Assembly: GCA_900544025.1 (NCBI GenBank)
Contig: UQTM01000031.1
Span: forward strand, 1-35,654
Direction of reading: 5' to 3'
Length of the DNA: 35,654 bases
Origin: an uncultured Odoribacter sp.
Lineage (GTDB): Bacteria; Bacteroidota; Bacteroidia; Bacteroidales; Marinifilaceae
Shown: in pieces, positions 23,829-32,802 of the stretch
Layout: each line of letters starts with the position of its first letter
Position numbering within the stretch: position 1 is the stretch's first letter
Program-made: the position numbers and the translations under genes
Notes under the pieces: model-generated
What the model was told of the DNA's origin: nothing
The model's input: the letters and a program-made list of their open reading frames with translations, nothing else
Databases searched by the model: none

Positions 23829-24488
23829 TTATTCTGTCACTTCCGTGTGAGAATGTTTCGGGGGTTTCTCGGAAAAGAATTTCCGGTAAAATAAAATCAG
23901 CATCAATACGCCGATCGTGATATAAGAATCGGCTAAATTAAATACCGGACGGAAAAAGACAAAATCTTTTCCTCCCCAGATCGGAACCCAGTCCGGAAGA
24001 TAGCCTTCGTAGATCGGAAAATAGAGCATATCGACTACTTTCCCGTGCAGGAATGAAGAATAACCTCCTCCTTCGGGGAATAGCGCCGCTACTTCGTAGT
24101 TCTGCGGATTGAAGTAGAGACTGTGCTCAAAAATCATTCCGTAAAACATACTGTCTATGATATTGCCTAATGCACCGCAGAATATCAGGGCGAATGAAAA
24201 CAATACACCCGTCGGGGCTTTATCCCGGATTAGTTTAAAGATATACCAGCCGATAGCACCGACGGCAATGATGCGGAATAAGCTTAAAAATGTTTTACCG
24301 ATCTTTCCTTCGCCCAGTTCCATGCCAAAGGCCATACCGTTGTTTTCGATAAATAGAATCTTAAACCAATTCCCAAAGACGTTGAATTCTTCCCCGATCA
24401 TCATATGGGTTTTGATCCATATTTTGACAGCTTGGTCGAGAACCAACAAGGCGATGATAAAGATCAGCAGTTTGTTCCGAATAGACAT
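23829..24488 (-). CDS. lspA: Lipoprotein signal peptidase (signal peptidase II)
   Basis: Cleaves signal peptides of lipidated prolipoproteins in the inner membrane. Family motifs: DQAVKIW (18-24), ENNGMAFG (48-55), GALGNIIDSM (105-114), catalytic VVDM (D153) and FNLADSYI (D187). Four membrane helices are evident. At 219 residues it is longer than the usual 160 or so; the extra length lies in two periplasmic insertions, 116-148 between GNIID and VVD and about 155-180 between the catalytic aspartates, a form seen in Bacteroidetes. It follows the DksA-like gene by 127 bp in the same direction. It would process lipoproteins such as the PCMD protein of this window. Confidence 0.96.
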   Translation of the reverse strand: MSIRNKLLIFIIALLVLDQAVKIWIKTHMMIGEEFNVFGNWFKILFIENNGMAFGMELGEGKIGKTFLSLFRIIAVGAIGWYIFKLIRDKAPTGVLFSFALIFCGALGNIIDSMFYGMIFEHSLYFNPQNYEVAALFPEGGGYSSFLHGKVVDMLYFPIYEGYLPDWVPIWGGKDFVFFRPVFNLADSYITIGVLMLILFYRKFFSEKPPKHSHTEVTE

Positions 24489-24615
24489 TTTACTTTTGAA
24501 ATGATTTTTCTTATCCTCGATGTTTCGGCGGGCAGTCGCACATATTTTTCTGCCTTTATTGCCGGCATTTCTTTTTTATTAAATATCAGGGCCGGGAACC
24601 TCGATTGCAGAACAA

Positions 24616-24996
24616 TCAGGATTCCTGTCCCTCTTTTGCTTCGATGCTCAGCGTTGCATGAGGAACCGCGCGCAATCTTTCTTTAGAGATCAATTTACCC
24701 GTTACCCGGCAAATACCATAGGTTTTATTCTCTATTCTTACCAATGCTCCTTCCAAATGGGCGATAAATTTAGCTTGCCTTTGTGCCAGACGTCCGGCTT
24801 CTTCTTTAGAAAGCACGGAAGCACCTTCTTCCAATACTTTAAAAGTGGGGCAGGTATCTGCTATATCATTACCGTCGCTACCTGAAATCACACCTTTCAG
24901 CAAGTCGTAATCTCTTCTTGCTTTTTCGAGTTTCTCAAGAATCAATTCTTTAAATTCCTGTAACTCTTCGTCTGAGTATCTGGTTTTCTCTGCCAT
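24616..24996 (-). CDS. DksA/TraR family transcription factor with a degenerate zinc finger
   Basis: A 126-residue DksA-like protein that would enter the RNA polymerase secondary channel. An N-terminal coiled coil (8-90) carries a tip with DIAD (44-47). The C-terminal finger keeps only C96 (YGICRVTGKLISKERLRAVP): the other three expected cysteines are T99, S117 and A120, so it cannot bind zinc in the usual way, much like the zinc-free DksA paralogues of other bacteria. The rest of the finger sequence is strongly conserved in character, so it is not decaying. It sits between ileS (144 bp upstream) and lspA. Confidence 0.9.
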   Translation of the reverse strand: MAEKTRYSDEELQEFKELILEKLEKARRDYDLLKGVISGSDGNDIADTCPTFKVLEEGASVLSKEEAGRLAQRQAKFIAHLEGALVRIENKTYGICRVTGKLISKERLRAVPHATLSIEAKEGQES

Positions 24997-25140
24997 AACT
25001 AATAAGTTTTTGTCTAAGATAATAATAAATAGTAAGATTTAAAAATTCAGTATGAAAAATTGAAGATTATATTTTACTTCGATTTCCATAGTACGAACTT
25101 GTTTAAAATAGGTTGTCATACTTTAAACAATTCTCCGTAT

Positions 25141-28100
25141 TCAGTTTACTTTTTCGATACGGAGGAACGTATGAATTTCGTCAATCTCGATGTCCTTCGC
25201 TTCCGGCGATTTCTCATCCGTCAGCTCTATGTGTTCTGCCAATACCTGACTGGCGATATAAGCGGAGAAATGTTCTACGGCTTCGTTAATCTCTTTGTGG
25301 CGGCCAATGAATAGTCTGATTTTGTCCGTTACGTCGAAATTACTTTCTTTCCGTAGATTTTGAATCCGGTTGATCAGTTCCCGTGCGATTCCTTCTTCTT
25401 CCAGCTCTTTGGTCAGGTTGATATCGAGGGCGACGGTCAGTCTGCCTTCGTTAGCGACCAGCCAGCCGGGAATGTCTTCTGAAAGAATTTCCACATCTTC
25501 CAATCCTAATGTCAAAGTTTCGTCTTCTATTTTAAGATCGTATTTACCGTTCTTTTCAAATTCGAAAATGTCACTTTGTTCCATTGCTCCGATCCGTGCG
25601 GAAATTTGTTTCATATATTTCCCGTATTTCGGGCCGAGAGTTTTAAAGTTCGGTTTGATCTTTTTCACTAAAACTCCGGTGGTATCGGTGATGTATTCGA
25701 TCTCTTTTACATTGACTTCCGAAAGGATAATGTTTTTCACTGCATCTAATCGATGTGCCATACCTTCGTTCAGGATCGGAACGATCAGCTTGCTGAGCGG
25801 CTGGCGCACCCGGAGCTGTACCTTTCTTCTCAATCCCAACACCATGGATGAAACTTGCTGGGCGAGTTTCATGCGTTCTTCCAGCTCTTTGTCGATCAGC
25901 TTCTCATCGGCTTCCGGAAATTTGGTCAAATGTACGCTTCCGGGAAAACGATGGGTTACGGCATTCAGGTCACCGAATAGTTGTTCCATATAAAAAGGAG
26001 CGATCGGTGCAGATAGAATGGCAACGGTTTCTAAACATTTGTACAAGGTTTGGTAGGCAGAGACTTTATCCTGCGAATATTCGCCTCCCCAATATCTTTT
26101 CCGGGACAAGCGGACATACCAGTTAGACAGGTTCTCGATCACGAAATCCTGGATGGCACGTCCTGCCCGTGTCGGCTCGTATTTTTCGTATGCTTCGGTC
26201 ACTTCCTGTATCAATGAATTGAGCAGAGAAAGAATCCAGCGATCTATTTCCGGACGTTGATTCATTGGAATTTCCGGTTCGGAATAACTGAAATGATCTA
26301 CATTCGCATATAAGGCGAAGAATCCGTAAGTATTGTATAAGGTTCCGAAGAATTTGCGTTTCACTTCGTCCACTCCGGAAACATCGAATTTCAGATTGTC
26401 CCAGGGTTGTGAATTGGTGATCATATACCAGCGCACAGGGTCCGAGCCGTATTCTTCGATCGTTTCGAAGGGATCGACTGCATTTCCCAGGCGTTTAGAC
26501 ATTTTGTTACCTTTCGCGTCGAGGACTAAGCCGTTGGAAATGATATTTTTGAATGCAACGGAGTCGAACACCATCGTTGCAATCGCATGCAATGTAAAGA
26601 ACCAGCCTCTGGTTTGATCCACTCCCTCTGCAATAAAATCGGCAGGAAAACGCAGACGCTTATCGATGTCGTCCTTGTTTTCGAACGGATAGTGCAATTG
26701 CGCGTAAGGCATTGCTCCCGAATCGAACCATACGTCGATCAAATCCTTTTCCCGGATCATCTTTTCGCCTTTGGAAGAAACCAAAACGATGTCATCTACA
26801 TAAGGACGGTGGAGGTCGATCTTGTCGTAGTTCTCCTGTGAATTGTCTCCGGGGACGAAATCCTTATACGGGTTTTCTGTCATGAAGCCTGCCTGGATCG
26901 ATTTTTCGATTTCCCCGATCAATTCAGCCACCGAACCGATACATTTTTTCTCTGTTCCGTCTTCGCTCACCCAGATAGGCAGGGGAGTGCCCCAATAGCG
27001 CGAACGGGATAAATTCCAATCCACCAGATTTTCCAGCCATTTCCCGAACCGTCCTTCTCCGGTGCTGGCCGGTTTCCAGTTGATTGTGCGGTTTAGCTCC
27101 AGCATCCGGTCTTTTACCGCTGTGGTTTTGATAAACCAGGAGTCCAAAGGATAATAGAGAACCGGTTTGTCCGTACGCCAGCAATGCGGATAGTTGTGTT
27201 CCTGCTTTTCCACTTTGAATGCCTTGTTCTCCTTTTTCAACCGAACCGAAATATCCACATCCAGTGTCGTGTCGTCATCGGTTAAATTCGGATCGTAGGC
27301 ATTTTTCACGAAGCGTCCGGCATATTCTCCGTAAAGCTCTGTATTTACATTTTTTGCCAAAAAATCGGCGTCGATTTCATCCAAAACAAAGAAGCGGCCT
27401 CTTTTGTCCACCATCGGCTGTCTGTTCCCTTCTTTGTCGGTCAGTAACATCGGAGCGATTCCAGCCTGCTTGGCAACCCGGTCATCGTCCGCACCGAAAG
27501 TCGGAGCGATGTGTACGATTCCCGTTCCGTCTTCTGTGGTGACATAATCCCCCGTGATTACCCGGAATGCGTCGCCTTCCGGCTGCATCCAGGGAAGTAG
27601 TTGTTCGTAACGGATGCCTTCCAGATCCGGGCCTGCAAATTCGGCCACCACCCGGTAAGGGATCAGTTTATCCCCTGCTTTATAATCTTCTAAAGGAATA
27701 TCTTTTGCTTTCGCATTGAAATAAGCATTGAAGCGGTCTTTGGCCAGCACTACGGTTATGGGCTCGTAGGTATATTGGTTATAAGTTTTAACCACCAGAT
27801 AGCCGATGTGGGGGCCGACTGCCAAAGCCGTGTTCGACGGTAAAGTCCAGGGCGTAGTCGTCCACGCGAGGAAATAAACCGAATCCGAGTCTGTAAATAA
27901 CTTTTCCGATTTTTCATCGCGCACCACTTTGAACTGTGCCACACAGGTCGTGTCTTTCACATCCCGGTAACATCCCGGCTGGTTTAGTTCGTGGGTACTC
28001 AGTCCGGTACCTGCAGCCGGAGAGTAAGGCTGTATGGTGTAGCCTTTATATAAAAATCCCTTTTCGTATAATTGTTTGAGCAGAAACCACAGTGTTTCAA

Positions 28101-28572
28101 TGTACCGGTTATCGTAGGTGATGTATGGATCTTTCATATCTACCCAGTAACCCATTTTTGAAGTCAGGTCTTCCCATTCTTTGGTGAATTTCATCACATC
28201 CGACCGGCACTCTTTGTTGTATTCCGCTACGCTGATTGTTTTACCGATCGCCTCTTTGGTGATGCCGAGTTTTTTCTCTACCCCTAATTCGACGGGCAAG
28301 CCATGGGTATCCCAGCCCGCTTTACGCTCCACATAGAATCCCTGTAAAGTTTTGTAACGGCAGATTACATCTTTGAGCGTCCGTGCCATAACATGGTGAA
28401 TACCGGGCATGCCGTTTGCGGAAGGAGGACCTTCGTAAAATACGAAAGAAGGGTGTCCCTCCCGGGTCTTCAAACTCATATCGAAAGTTTTGTTTTCTTC
28501 CCAGGTTTTCAGAACGTCTTTGTTCACCTGCGAAAGATTTAAACCTTTATATTCAGGGAATTTCTTGTCCAT
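25141..28572 (-). CDS. ileS: Isoleucyl-tRNA synthetase
   Basis: Charges tRNA-Ile. A class I synthetase of 1143 residues, the long form in this phylum. The ATP-binding motifs are present: PPSANGMPGIHHVMART (49-65, the HIGH variant) and GNKMSKRLGN (about 687-696). The editing domain (CP1) lies between them with WTTTPWTLPSNTALAVGP. The anticodon-binding part and a long C-terminal region follow (ILSEVNVKEIEYI). The start MDKKFPEYKGLNLSQV is family-typical. A -7 box lies at 28642-28649. The gene leads a unit with the DksA-like gene and lspA. Confidence 0.98.
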   Translation of the reverse strand: MDKKFPEYKGLNLSQVNKDVLKTWEENKTFDMSLKTREGHPSFVFYEGPPSANGMPGIHHVMARTLKDVICRYKTLQGFYVERKAGWDTHGLPVELGVEKKLGITKEAIGKTISVAEYNKECRSDVMKFTKEWEDLTSKMGYWVDMKDPYITYDNRYIETLWFLLKQLYEKGFLYKGYTIQPYSPAAGTGLSTHELNQPGCYRDVKDTTCVAQFKVVRDEKSEKLFTDSDSVYFLAWTTTPWTLPSNTALAVGPHIGYLVVKTYNQYTYEPITVVLAKDRFNAYFNAKAKDIPLEDYKAGDKLIPYRVVAEFAGPDLEGIRYEQLLPWMQPEGDAFRVITGDYVTTEDGTGIVHIAPTFGADDDRVAKQAGIAPMLLTDKEGNRQPMVDKRGRFFVLDEIDADFLAKNVNTELYGEYAGRFVKNAYDPNLTDDDTTLDVDISVRLKKENKAFKVEKQEHNYPHCWRTDKPVLYYPLDSWFIKTTAVKDRMLELNRTINWKPASTGEGRFGKWLENLVDWNLSRSRYWGTPLPIWVSEDGTEKKCIGSVAELIGEIEKSIQAGFMTENPYKDFVPGDNSQENYDKIDLHRPYVDDIVLVSSKGEKMIREKDLIDVWFDSGAMPYAQLHYPFENKDDIDKRLRFPADFIAEGVDQTRGWFFTLHAIATMVFDSVAFKNIISNGLVLDAKGNKMSKRLGNAVDPFETIEEYGSDPVRWYMITNSQPWDNLKFDVSGVDEVKRKFFGTLYNTYGFFALYANVDHFSYSEPEIPMNQRPEIDRWILSLLNSLIQEVTEAYEKYEPTRAGRAIQDFVIENLSNWYVRLSRKRYWGGEYSQDKVSAYQTLYKCLETVAILSAPIAPFYMEQLFGDLNAVTHRFPGSVHLTKFPEADEKLIDKELEERMKLAQQVSSMVLGLRRKVQLRVRQPLSKLIVPILNEGMAHRLDAVKNIILSEVNVKEIEYITDTTGVLVKKIKPNFKTLGPKYGKYMKQISARIGAMEQSDIFEFEKNGKYDLKIEDETLTLGLEDVEILSEDIPGWLVANEGRLTVALDINLTKELEEEGIARELINRIQNLRKESNFDVTDKIRLFIGRHKEINEAVEHFSAYIASQVLAEHIELTDEKSPEAKDIEIDEIHTFLRIEKVN

Positions 28573-28641
28573 TATATTGTGATTTTGTAATTATTTCCGG
28601 TCGCACTTCAGGCTTAATAGCCATTTTTTATAAATAAGATG

Positions 28642-28649
28642 CAAATATA
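28642..28649 (-). promoter_or_regulatory. -7 promoter box for ileS
   Basis: The minus strand reads TATATTTG, a perfect TAnnTTTG, 69 bp before the ileS ATG. No clear -33 TTG. The leader of about 60 nt shows no obvious T-box-like structure. Confidence 0.5.
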
Positions 28650-28916
28650 TCATTTTTGATTGGAAATAATATCTATTATTTTTAATAAGCGATAAAAAAA
28701 TAGGAGATATCTGTGCCTGCCGGGGGAATATAAGGCAGGAATATTTTATATGGGATTGCGGGGAGGAAAAATGGCAGGAAACGGATGGATTATATTGGAT
28801 AACCCATGAGGTGTGGAGTTGAAGATTTTTGCGGGTTTAACCGGGTGTTTTCAGTGAGGGATTAAAAGCGGTTTTCTAAATTTTACCTGACTGAAAAAGC
28901 GTTTTTATAGAGATTG

Positions 28917-28954
28917 ATACGGTTTATCGGAGTCCGGATTCCGATAAACCGTAT
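28917..28954 (-). terminator. Perfect 15-bp hairpin downstream of the aspartate kinase gene
   Basis: ATACGGTTTATCGGA (28917-28931) and its exact complement at 28940-28954 close an 8-nt loop, 113 bp past the stop at 29068. No T tract follows on either strand, so it may be a transcript-end stabiliser. It resembles the hairpin at 2435-2469 in stem length, loop size and lack of a T tract. Confidence 0.45.
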
Positions 28955-29067
28955 TGTAAATTATTTATGCTTAGACCACATTCAAGAAGTTTTGCGTAAA
29001 ATTTCCGATAGCGGTGTTAGGTTGTATTGGCAATATTTTCCAATTTCCCGGATACAGGTGTGGTTGT

Positions 29068-30324
29068 TTATTTACCGATAACAAACCTTGCTGTCAGCCG
29101 GCTACGTTGTTCCACCAGAATCGGCTTGTCTGCCGTGAGGCGTTCGATAACTTCTTCCGTATAATGGCGGATCGTCAGCAGGCGGACATTTTTGTTGTAC
29201 AGCACTTCGTATTCGTCTTTCAATTCATTGATAAAATTCTCGAAAATACTATCGTTATAATCGATACAGAACGAAAAGCTGATAGCGGAATTTTGCATTA
29301 AATTCAGTTTGAGCCTGTATTTTGCAAGGGCGGCGAAAATGTGGCTTAATTTCTCTTCGGCAATAAACGAGAAATCACGGGGTGAAAGGGTTAGTAACAA
29401 TTGATGATCCTTGTCGATAAAGATAGGAGGCAATTTCAATTTTTCGTCATAAGCCCGAATGACCGATCCATGACTTTCCGGTGTGAGAAATGAACGCACG
29501 AATAAGGGTATTTTCTTATTTTGTAACGGTTTTATCGTTTTAGGGTGTATTACTTTCGCCCCGCAATTCGATAGTTCGATAGCTTCTTTATAGGACAGCT
29601 TTTGTATGATTTCCGTGTTTTCATAGAATTTCGGATCGGCATTCATAATTCCCGGAACATCTTTCCAGATCGTGACATCTTCTGCGTCCAAAAGATTGGC
29701 TAATAGGGCCGCTGTATAATCCGATCCTTCCCTTCCCAAAGTCGTTGTCTGGCTGGTTGTCGTTCCGGCTATAAATCCCTGTGTGATATACATGAACGTG
29801 TCCTGAAACGTAAATGCTTTCCGGCAAAGCTGAGCGGACAGTTCCGGGTTTATATTGGCATTCCGGTAGTTCTGGTCGGTGATCAGGCATTTCCGGATGT
29901 CGATAAATTTGGCTTTACGTCCCTGCTTTTCCAGATAGGCGCTGACGATCGTCGTAGAGAGAAGCTCTCCGAAACAGATAATACGGTCGTATTCGTAATC
30001 ATAGGACAACGAGGGTTCGCCCCCGATAATTTCCTGTAGATCGCTAAAAAGGGCATTGATTTTACTGTTTATTTCCTCGTCGGCCTCTGAAAACAAATTC
30101 CGTATAATATTTTGATGGAACTCTTTTATCTGATTAAAAGCAGTCTCCATGTCCCCGTTATGATGGTAGTAACTGTTGCACAACACCTCCAGTGCATTCG
30201 TCATCTTGCCCATGGCCGAGACTACGATAATCAGGTTTTCCCGCCGGGTATTGATGATGCTGAATAGATTTTTAACCCCTTCTGCGTCCTTTATGGATGC
30301 TCCGCCGAATTTATATATATTCAT
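29068..30324 (-). CDS. Aspartate kinase
   Basis: Phosphorylates aspartate, the first step toward lysine, diaminopimelate, threonine and methionine. The product is 418 residues and monofunctional. Signatures: YKFGGASIKD (4-13), VVSAMGKMTNALE (34-46), TTLGREGSDYTAALLA (193-208) and the C-terminal regulatory ACT region (about 310-410). The regulatory part is divergent, so the feedback effector cannot be read. The lysC/thrA-type choice of symbol is not decidable, so none is given. The start MNIYKFGG is unambiguous. A weak -7 box (TAATTTAG, 30390-30397 on the minus strand) lies about 65 bp upstream. Confidence 0.95.
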   Translation of the reverse strand: MNIYKFGGASIKDAEGVKNLFSIINTRRENLIIVVSAMGKMTNALEVLCNSYYHHNGDMETAFNQIKEFHQNIIRNLFSEADEEINSKINALFSDLQEIIGGEPSLSYDYEYDRIICFGELLSTTIVSAYLEKQGRKAKFIDIRKCLITDQNYRNANINPELSAQLCRKAFTFQDTFMYITQGFIAGTTTSQTTTLGREGSDYTAALLANLLDAEDVTIWKDVPGIMNADPKFYENTEIIQKLSYKEAIELSNCGAKVIHPKTIKPLQNKKIPLFVRSFLTPESHGSVIRAYDEKLKLPPIFIDKDHQLLLTLSPRDFSFIAEEKLSHIFAALAKYRLKLNLMQNSAISFSFCIDYNDSIFENFINELKDEYEVLYNKNVRLLTIRHYTEEVIERLTADKPILVEQRSRLTARFVIGK

Positions 30325-30577
30325 TTCAAATAAGTTAAGATTTGTTTCGGCAGGATATTCTCCGATCTCTTGCCGAATAAAGCGAGCCGCTAAATTAGAA
30401 ATTAAATTTGAATGTGGAACGTTTACCGGAAAGAGATAATTTCTTGTATTTAGGGGGCGGGATTATGTCCCCGGGTTTGATTCTTAAAAAAATGATTCAT
30501 TGGGGGAATTTATCGGAATATAAGAGGAAGAGGTAAGGTAAGTGGCCGGAAACGGAGGGAGGAATAAATTCTTATTG

Positions 30578-30585
30578 TATATTTG
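30578..30585 (+). promoter_or_regulatory. -7 promoter box before the small membrane protein
   Basis: TATATTTG is a perfect TAnnTTTG. It overlaps an in-frame earlier start (30583), so translation should begin at the ATG at 30610, with a leader of about 18 nt. Confidence 0.5.
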
Positions 30586-30609
30586 TATGCGTTTGATAAA
30601 GCTTGTCTG

Positions 30610-30777
30610 ATGAAAAAGTGGAATGAATATACAAAGCAGGAAAAAAGAATGCTCGTTATCGTGATTGTTTTGTTGGTTGTGGTCGTTTTAAGTTGGGGAA
30701 GGGTACATCACGATTTTCAAAAGGGAGTGAAGTATTTTTATGGGGTTTCCGCCGATACGACAGAGGTGAAGCCTTAG
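30610..30777 (+). CDS. Small single-pass membrane protein, unknown function
   Basis: A 55-residue protein, not recognised. A charged N-terminus (MKKWNEYTKQEKR) is followed by one strong transmembrane helix (MLVIVIVLLVVVVLSW, 14-29) and a short polar tail ending in DTTEVKP. The basic N-terminus predicts the tail outside the cytoplasm. The frame is open to 30583, but the -7 box overlaps that start. A perfect promoter box and a compact coding frame support it being real; there is no domain. The flavodoxin gene follows after 97 bp. Confidence 0.6.
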   Translation: MKKWNEYTKQEKRMLVIVIVLLVVVVLSWGRVHHDFQKGVKYFYGVSADTTEVKP

Positions 30778-30874
30778 GGGAGGAGCCGGTGGAATATACA
30801 TAAATCGGGGAAATATTGGAACTGTTTTCCGTTTGAAGCCGTATTACAAATACAATTTTTAATCTTACGGTGTA

Positions 30875-31486
30875 ATGGAAAAGAAAACAGGAAAACAAAC
30901 GGAAAATTTGCAGCTTAAAGCAGACCTGGAAGGTAATTATCTGTTGGATAAAGATAGAAAATCGTTGAAACCGGTGGGAATATTTTTTGCCCCTGCGGGA
31001 GGAAGCGTACATAAGATTGCCCGGTTGCTGAAGCAAAAATTAACGGGATATCAGCCGGAAATGTTTTGTGTAAGCGATATTGCCGCCGAGAAAATGCTGG
31101 ATTACCACAATCTGATTCTGGTGTGTTCGTCGTTGGGGCGCAATACCTGGGAGAGGGAACAAAAAGATAAATGGTCGGTTTTTATCCCCCAGATGCGCAA
31201 AATCGATCTGAATAATCGCAAAGTGGCTATCGTGGGGCTGGGAGATCATGTGACCTATCCGAATAATTTTGTGGATGGCATCGGTTTTATTGCAGATGTC
31301 GTGACAGAGATAAAAGGAATATTGGTAGGACAGACTTCTACGGTGGATTATGTGTTTAATGATTCGAAGGCTCTGCGGGATGGAATGTTTGAAGGGTTGC
31401 CTTTGGATGAGGATTTCGAGCCGGAAAAAACAAACAGGCGGGTTGATGATTGGCTGGAGCAGGTGTTGCCTGAGTTTGCAAAATGA
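30875..31486 (+). CDS. Flavodoxin-like protein with an atypical FMN phosphate loop
   Basis: A 203-residue flavodoxin-fold protein. Residues 1-32 are a polar N-terminal extension. The core starts at KPVGIFFAPAGGSVHKIARLL (32-52): the usual T/SxTGxT phosphate loop is APAGGS (39-44). The second flavin loop (CSSLGRNTW, 84-92) and third (GLGDHVTYPNNFVDGIG, 121-137) follow long-chain flavodoxins, as does the C-terminus (EKTNRRVDDWLEQVLPEF). The rest fits an FMN electron carrier, so cofactor binding is likely but altered. No partner reductase is adjacent. The ATG at 30875 is the first in frame; I see no clear promoter box. Confidence 0.8.
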   Translation: MEKKTGKQTENLQLKADLEGNYLLDKDRKSLKPVGIFFAPAGGSVHKIARLLKQKLTGYQPEMFCVSDIAAEKMLDYHNLILVCSSLGRNTWEREQKDKWSVFIPQMRKIDLNNRKVAIVGLGDHVTYPNNFVDGIGFIADVVTEIKGILVGQTSTVDYVFNDSKALRDGMFEGLPLDEDFEPEKTNRRVDDWLEQVLPEFAK

Positions 31487-31548
31487 TCTTTTAAAGACAA
31501 ATTGCCTTTTCCCGGTTGCCGGATAGAAGGAGTTTGGCAGTTTTCTGT

Positions 31549-31556
31549 TATTTTTG
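31549..31556 (+). promoter_or_regulatory. -7 promoter box before the histidine phosphatase gene
   Basis: TATTTTTG is a perfect TAnnTTTG, 21 bp before the ATG at 31578. There is no TTG at the expected -33 distance. Confidence 0.4.
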
Positions 31557-31577
31557 TCCCGTTAAGAGAAATAAGGG

Positions 31578-32099
31578 ATGAAAAATATACATTTGATTTT
31601 AACGCGGCATGGAGAAACTTTGGAAAATCGCCGGCATCTGATGCAGGGGCATATTCCGGGTACCCTATCGCCGTTAGGGATACAGCAAGCTGAACAGCTT
31701 GCTGTTGCTTTGCAGGGAAGGCCGATCGATGCGATTGTATGCAGTGATTTGGCGAGAAGTTACGATACTGCAATGATCGTTGCCCGTGTGCGGGGTATGG
31801 AAGTGTTTCCTACTCCCTTGTTACGGGAGATCGATTGGGGACCGCATACCGGAGGCCGGCTGGATCGTTTGGACTGGGAGCATTTACCTGCCGGATGTGA
31901 AACGTTGGAACAATTGTTTCAGCGGGCAGGGCAGTTCTTGAATTTTTTAGTCGAACGTTATCCGGGGAAACGGCTATTGGCCGTCGGGCACGGGGCTATC
32001 GACCGTGCTATCGTTGCCTGGTTATCCGGAAAGACTGCCCGGGATATGGTGAATATGCCGATCATGAAGAATACCGAATATATAGAATTTAATTTTTGA
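31578..32099 (+). CDS. Histidine phosphatase family protein (phosphoglycerate mutase-like)
   Basis: A 173-residue member of the branch-2-like histidine phosphatases. Catalytic residues are visible: RHGE with H11, R60 in SDLARSYDTA, E84 in LLREIDWG, and H138 in LAVGHGAIDRA. These dephosphorylate small phosphorylated metabolites (for example sugar phosphates, or alpha-ribazole phosphate in CobC). Substrate cannot be told from sequence; no cobalamin genes are near, so CobC is not assumed. The ATG at 31578 starts directly at the first beta-strand. The CAT-family gene follows after about 60 bp. Confidence 0.9.
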   Translation: MKNIHLILTRHGETLENRRHLMQGHIPGTLSPLGIQQAEQLAVALQGRPIDAIVCSDLARSYDTAMIVARVRGMEVFPTPLLREIDWGPHTGGRLDRLDWEHLPAGCETLEQLFQRAGQFLNFLVERYPGKRLLAVGHGAIDRAIVAWLSGKTARDMVNMPIMKNTEYIEFNF

Positions 32100-32127
32100 T
32101 ATTTCCGTTTTTCTCTCTTGTTTATTT

Positions 32128-32135
32128 TATTTTTG
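32128..32135 (+). promoter_or_regulatory. -7 promoter box before the CAT-family gene
   Basis: TATTTTTG is a perfect TAnnTTTG, 23 bp before the ATG at 32159. It lies inside the open frame that extends to 32096, which argues against that longer start. No -33 TTG. Confidence 0.42.
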
Positions 32136-32158
32136 TTCATTTAGATAACAGGTATATT

Positions 32159-32785
32159 ATGAAGCAGCTTATAGACGTCGATCATTGGAAACGGAAAGAA
32201 GAGTATTTGTTTTTTAAAAACTTTCAAAGTCCGCTGGTGGGGGTGACGGTTGCGGTGGATTGTTCGGTGGCTTGCCGGAAAGCGAAAGAAGCTGGAGTTT
32301 CTTTGGCAATGTATTACTTGCATGCCGCTTTGGTAGCGGTGAACCGGGTAGAGGAATTTCGTTACCGGGAAGAGGACGGGAAAGTTTATTTGTATGACCG
32401 GGTAGATTTGTTTACTCCGATTCTGTCGGTAGAAAAAAATTACCGTTCTGTCGCCCTTCACTATGAAGAGGATTTTCAAAAATTTTTGGAGAGAGCGGTT
32501 CCGGTGGTCGATGAAGCGAAAAGCGGAAAGGGGCAAGCCCAAGGGGATGGAGGCCGTAGAGATTTAGTATTGATCAGCGTGAATCCGTGGTATCGTTTTA
32601 CCGGGATTCAGTTATCCGATCCCGTAAGCCCGCATGAGAATATTCCGATTTTTACTTTCGGCAAGATAACACCGGAGAACGGTAAGCAGATGATGCCTGT
32701 CGCTCTGCGGGTAAATCACGGTTTTGTGGATGGGTATCATATCGGTTGTTTTTTGAATGAATTTCAACAAATGCTCGACCGGTAA
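32159..32785 (+). CDS. Chloramphenicol acetyltransferase family (CAT-like) acyltransferase
   Basis: A 208-residue protein of the CAT family (PF00302). The catalytic histidine motif VNHGFVDGYH (185-194; H187, D191) matches the HHxxxDG signature, though the first His of the pair is Asn. The N-terminal KRKEEYLFFKNFQSP is also family-typical. It could acetylate chloramphenicol, but chromosomal CAT-like proteins often act on other acceptors, so resistance is not claimed. The ATG at 32159 is preferred over the frame's earlier start at 32096, which would overlap the previous gene's end and add a hydrophobic stretch unlike CAT. The Nramp gene follows after 17 bp. Confidence 0.85.
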   Translation: MKQLIDVDHWKRKEEYLFFKNFQSPLVGVTVAVDCSVACRKAKEAGVSLAMYYLHAALVAVNRVEEFRYREEDGKVYLYDRVDLFTPILSVEKNYRSVALHYEEDFQKFLERAVPVVDEAKSGKGQAQGDGGRRDLVLISVNPWYRFTGIQLSDPVSPHENIPIFTFGKITPENGKQMMPVALRVNHGFVDGYHIGCFLNEFQQMLDR

Positions 32786-32802
32786 TTAACGAAAAGATAG
32801 GT

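Larger units (their letters stand above)
28573..29067. other. Intergenic stretch between ileS and aspartate kinase
   Basis: About 495 bp with no convincing gene: the longest frames are about 10-20 codons and lack support. It holds the ileS -7 box (28642-28649), a weak 6-bp hairpin (CCTGCC 28716-28721 / GGCAGG 28734-28739) and a perfect 15-bp hairpin (28917-28954). I see no tRNA or known riboswitch. Confidence 0.6.

Noticed and set aside
25370..25993. 207-codon plus-strand frame opposite ileS
   Set aside because: Serine-rich shadow of a well-conserved synthetase frame; no start context or domain.
32159..32785. Acquired chloramphenicol resistance gene
   Set aside because: The CAT fold motif is present, but no mobile element, integron or other resistance gene is near, and many chromosomal CAT-like proteins do not confer resistance.
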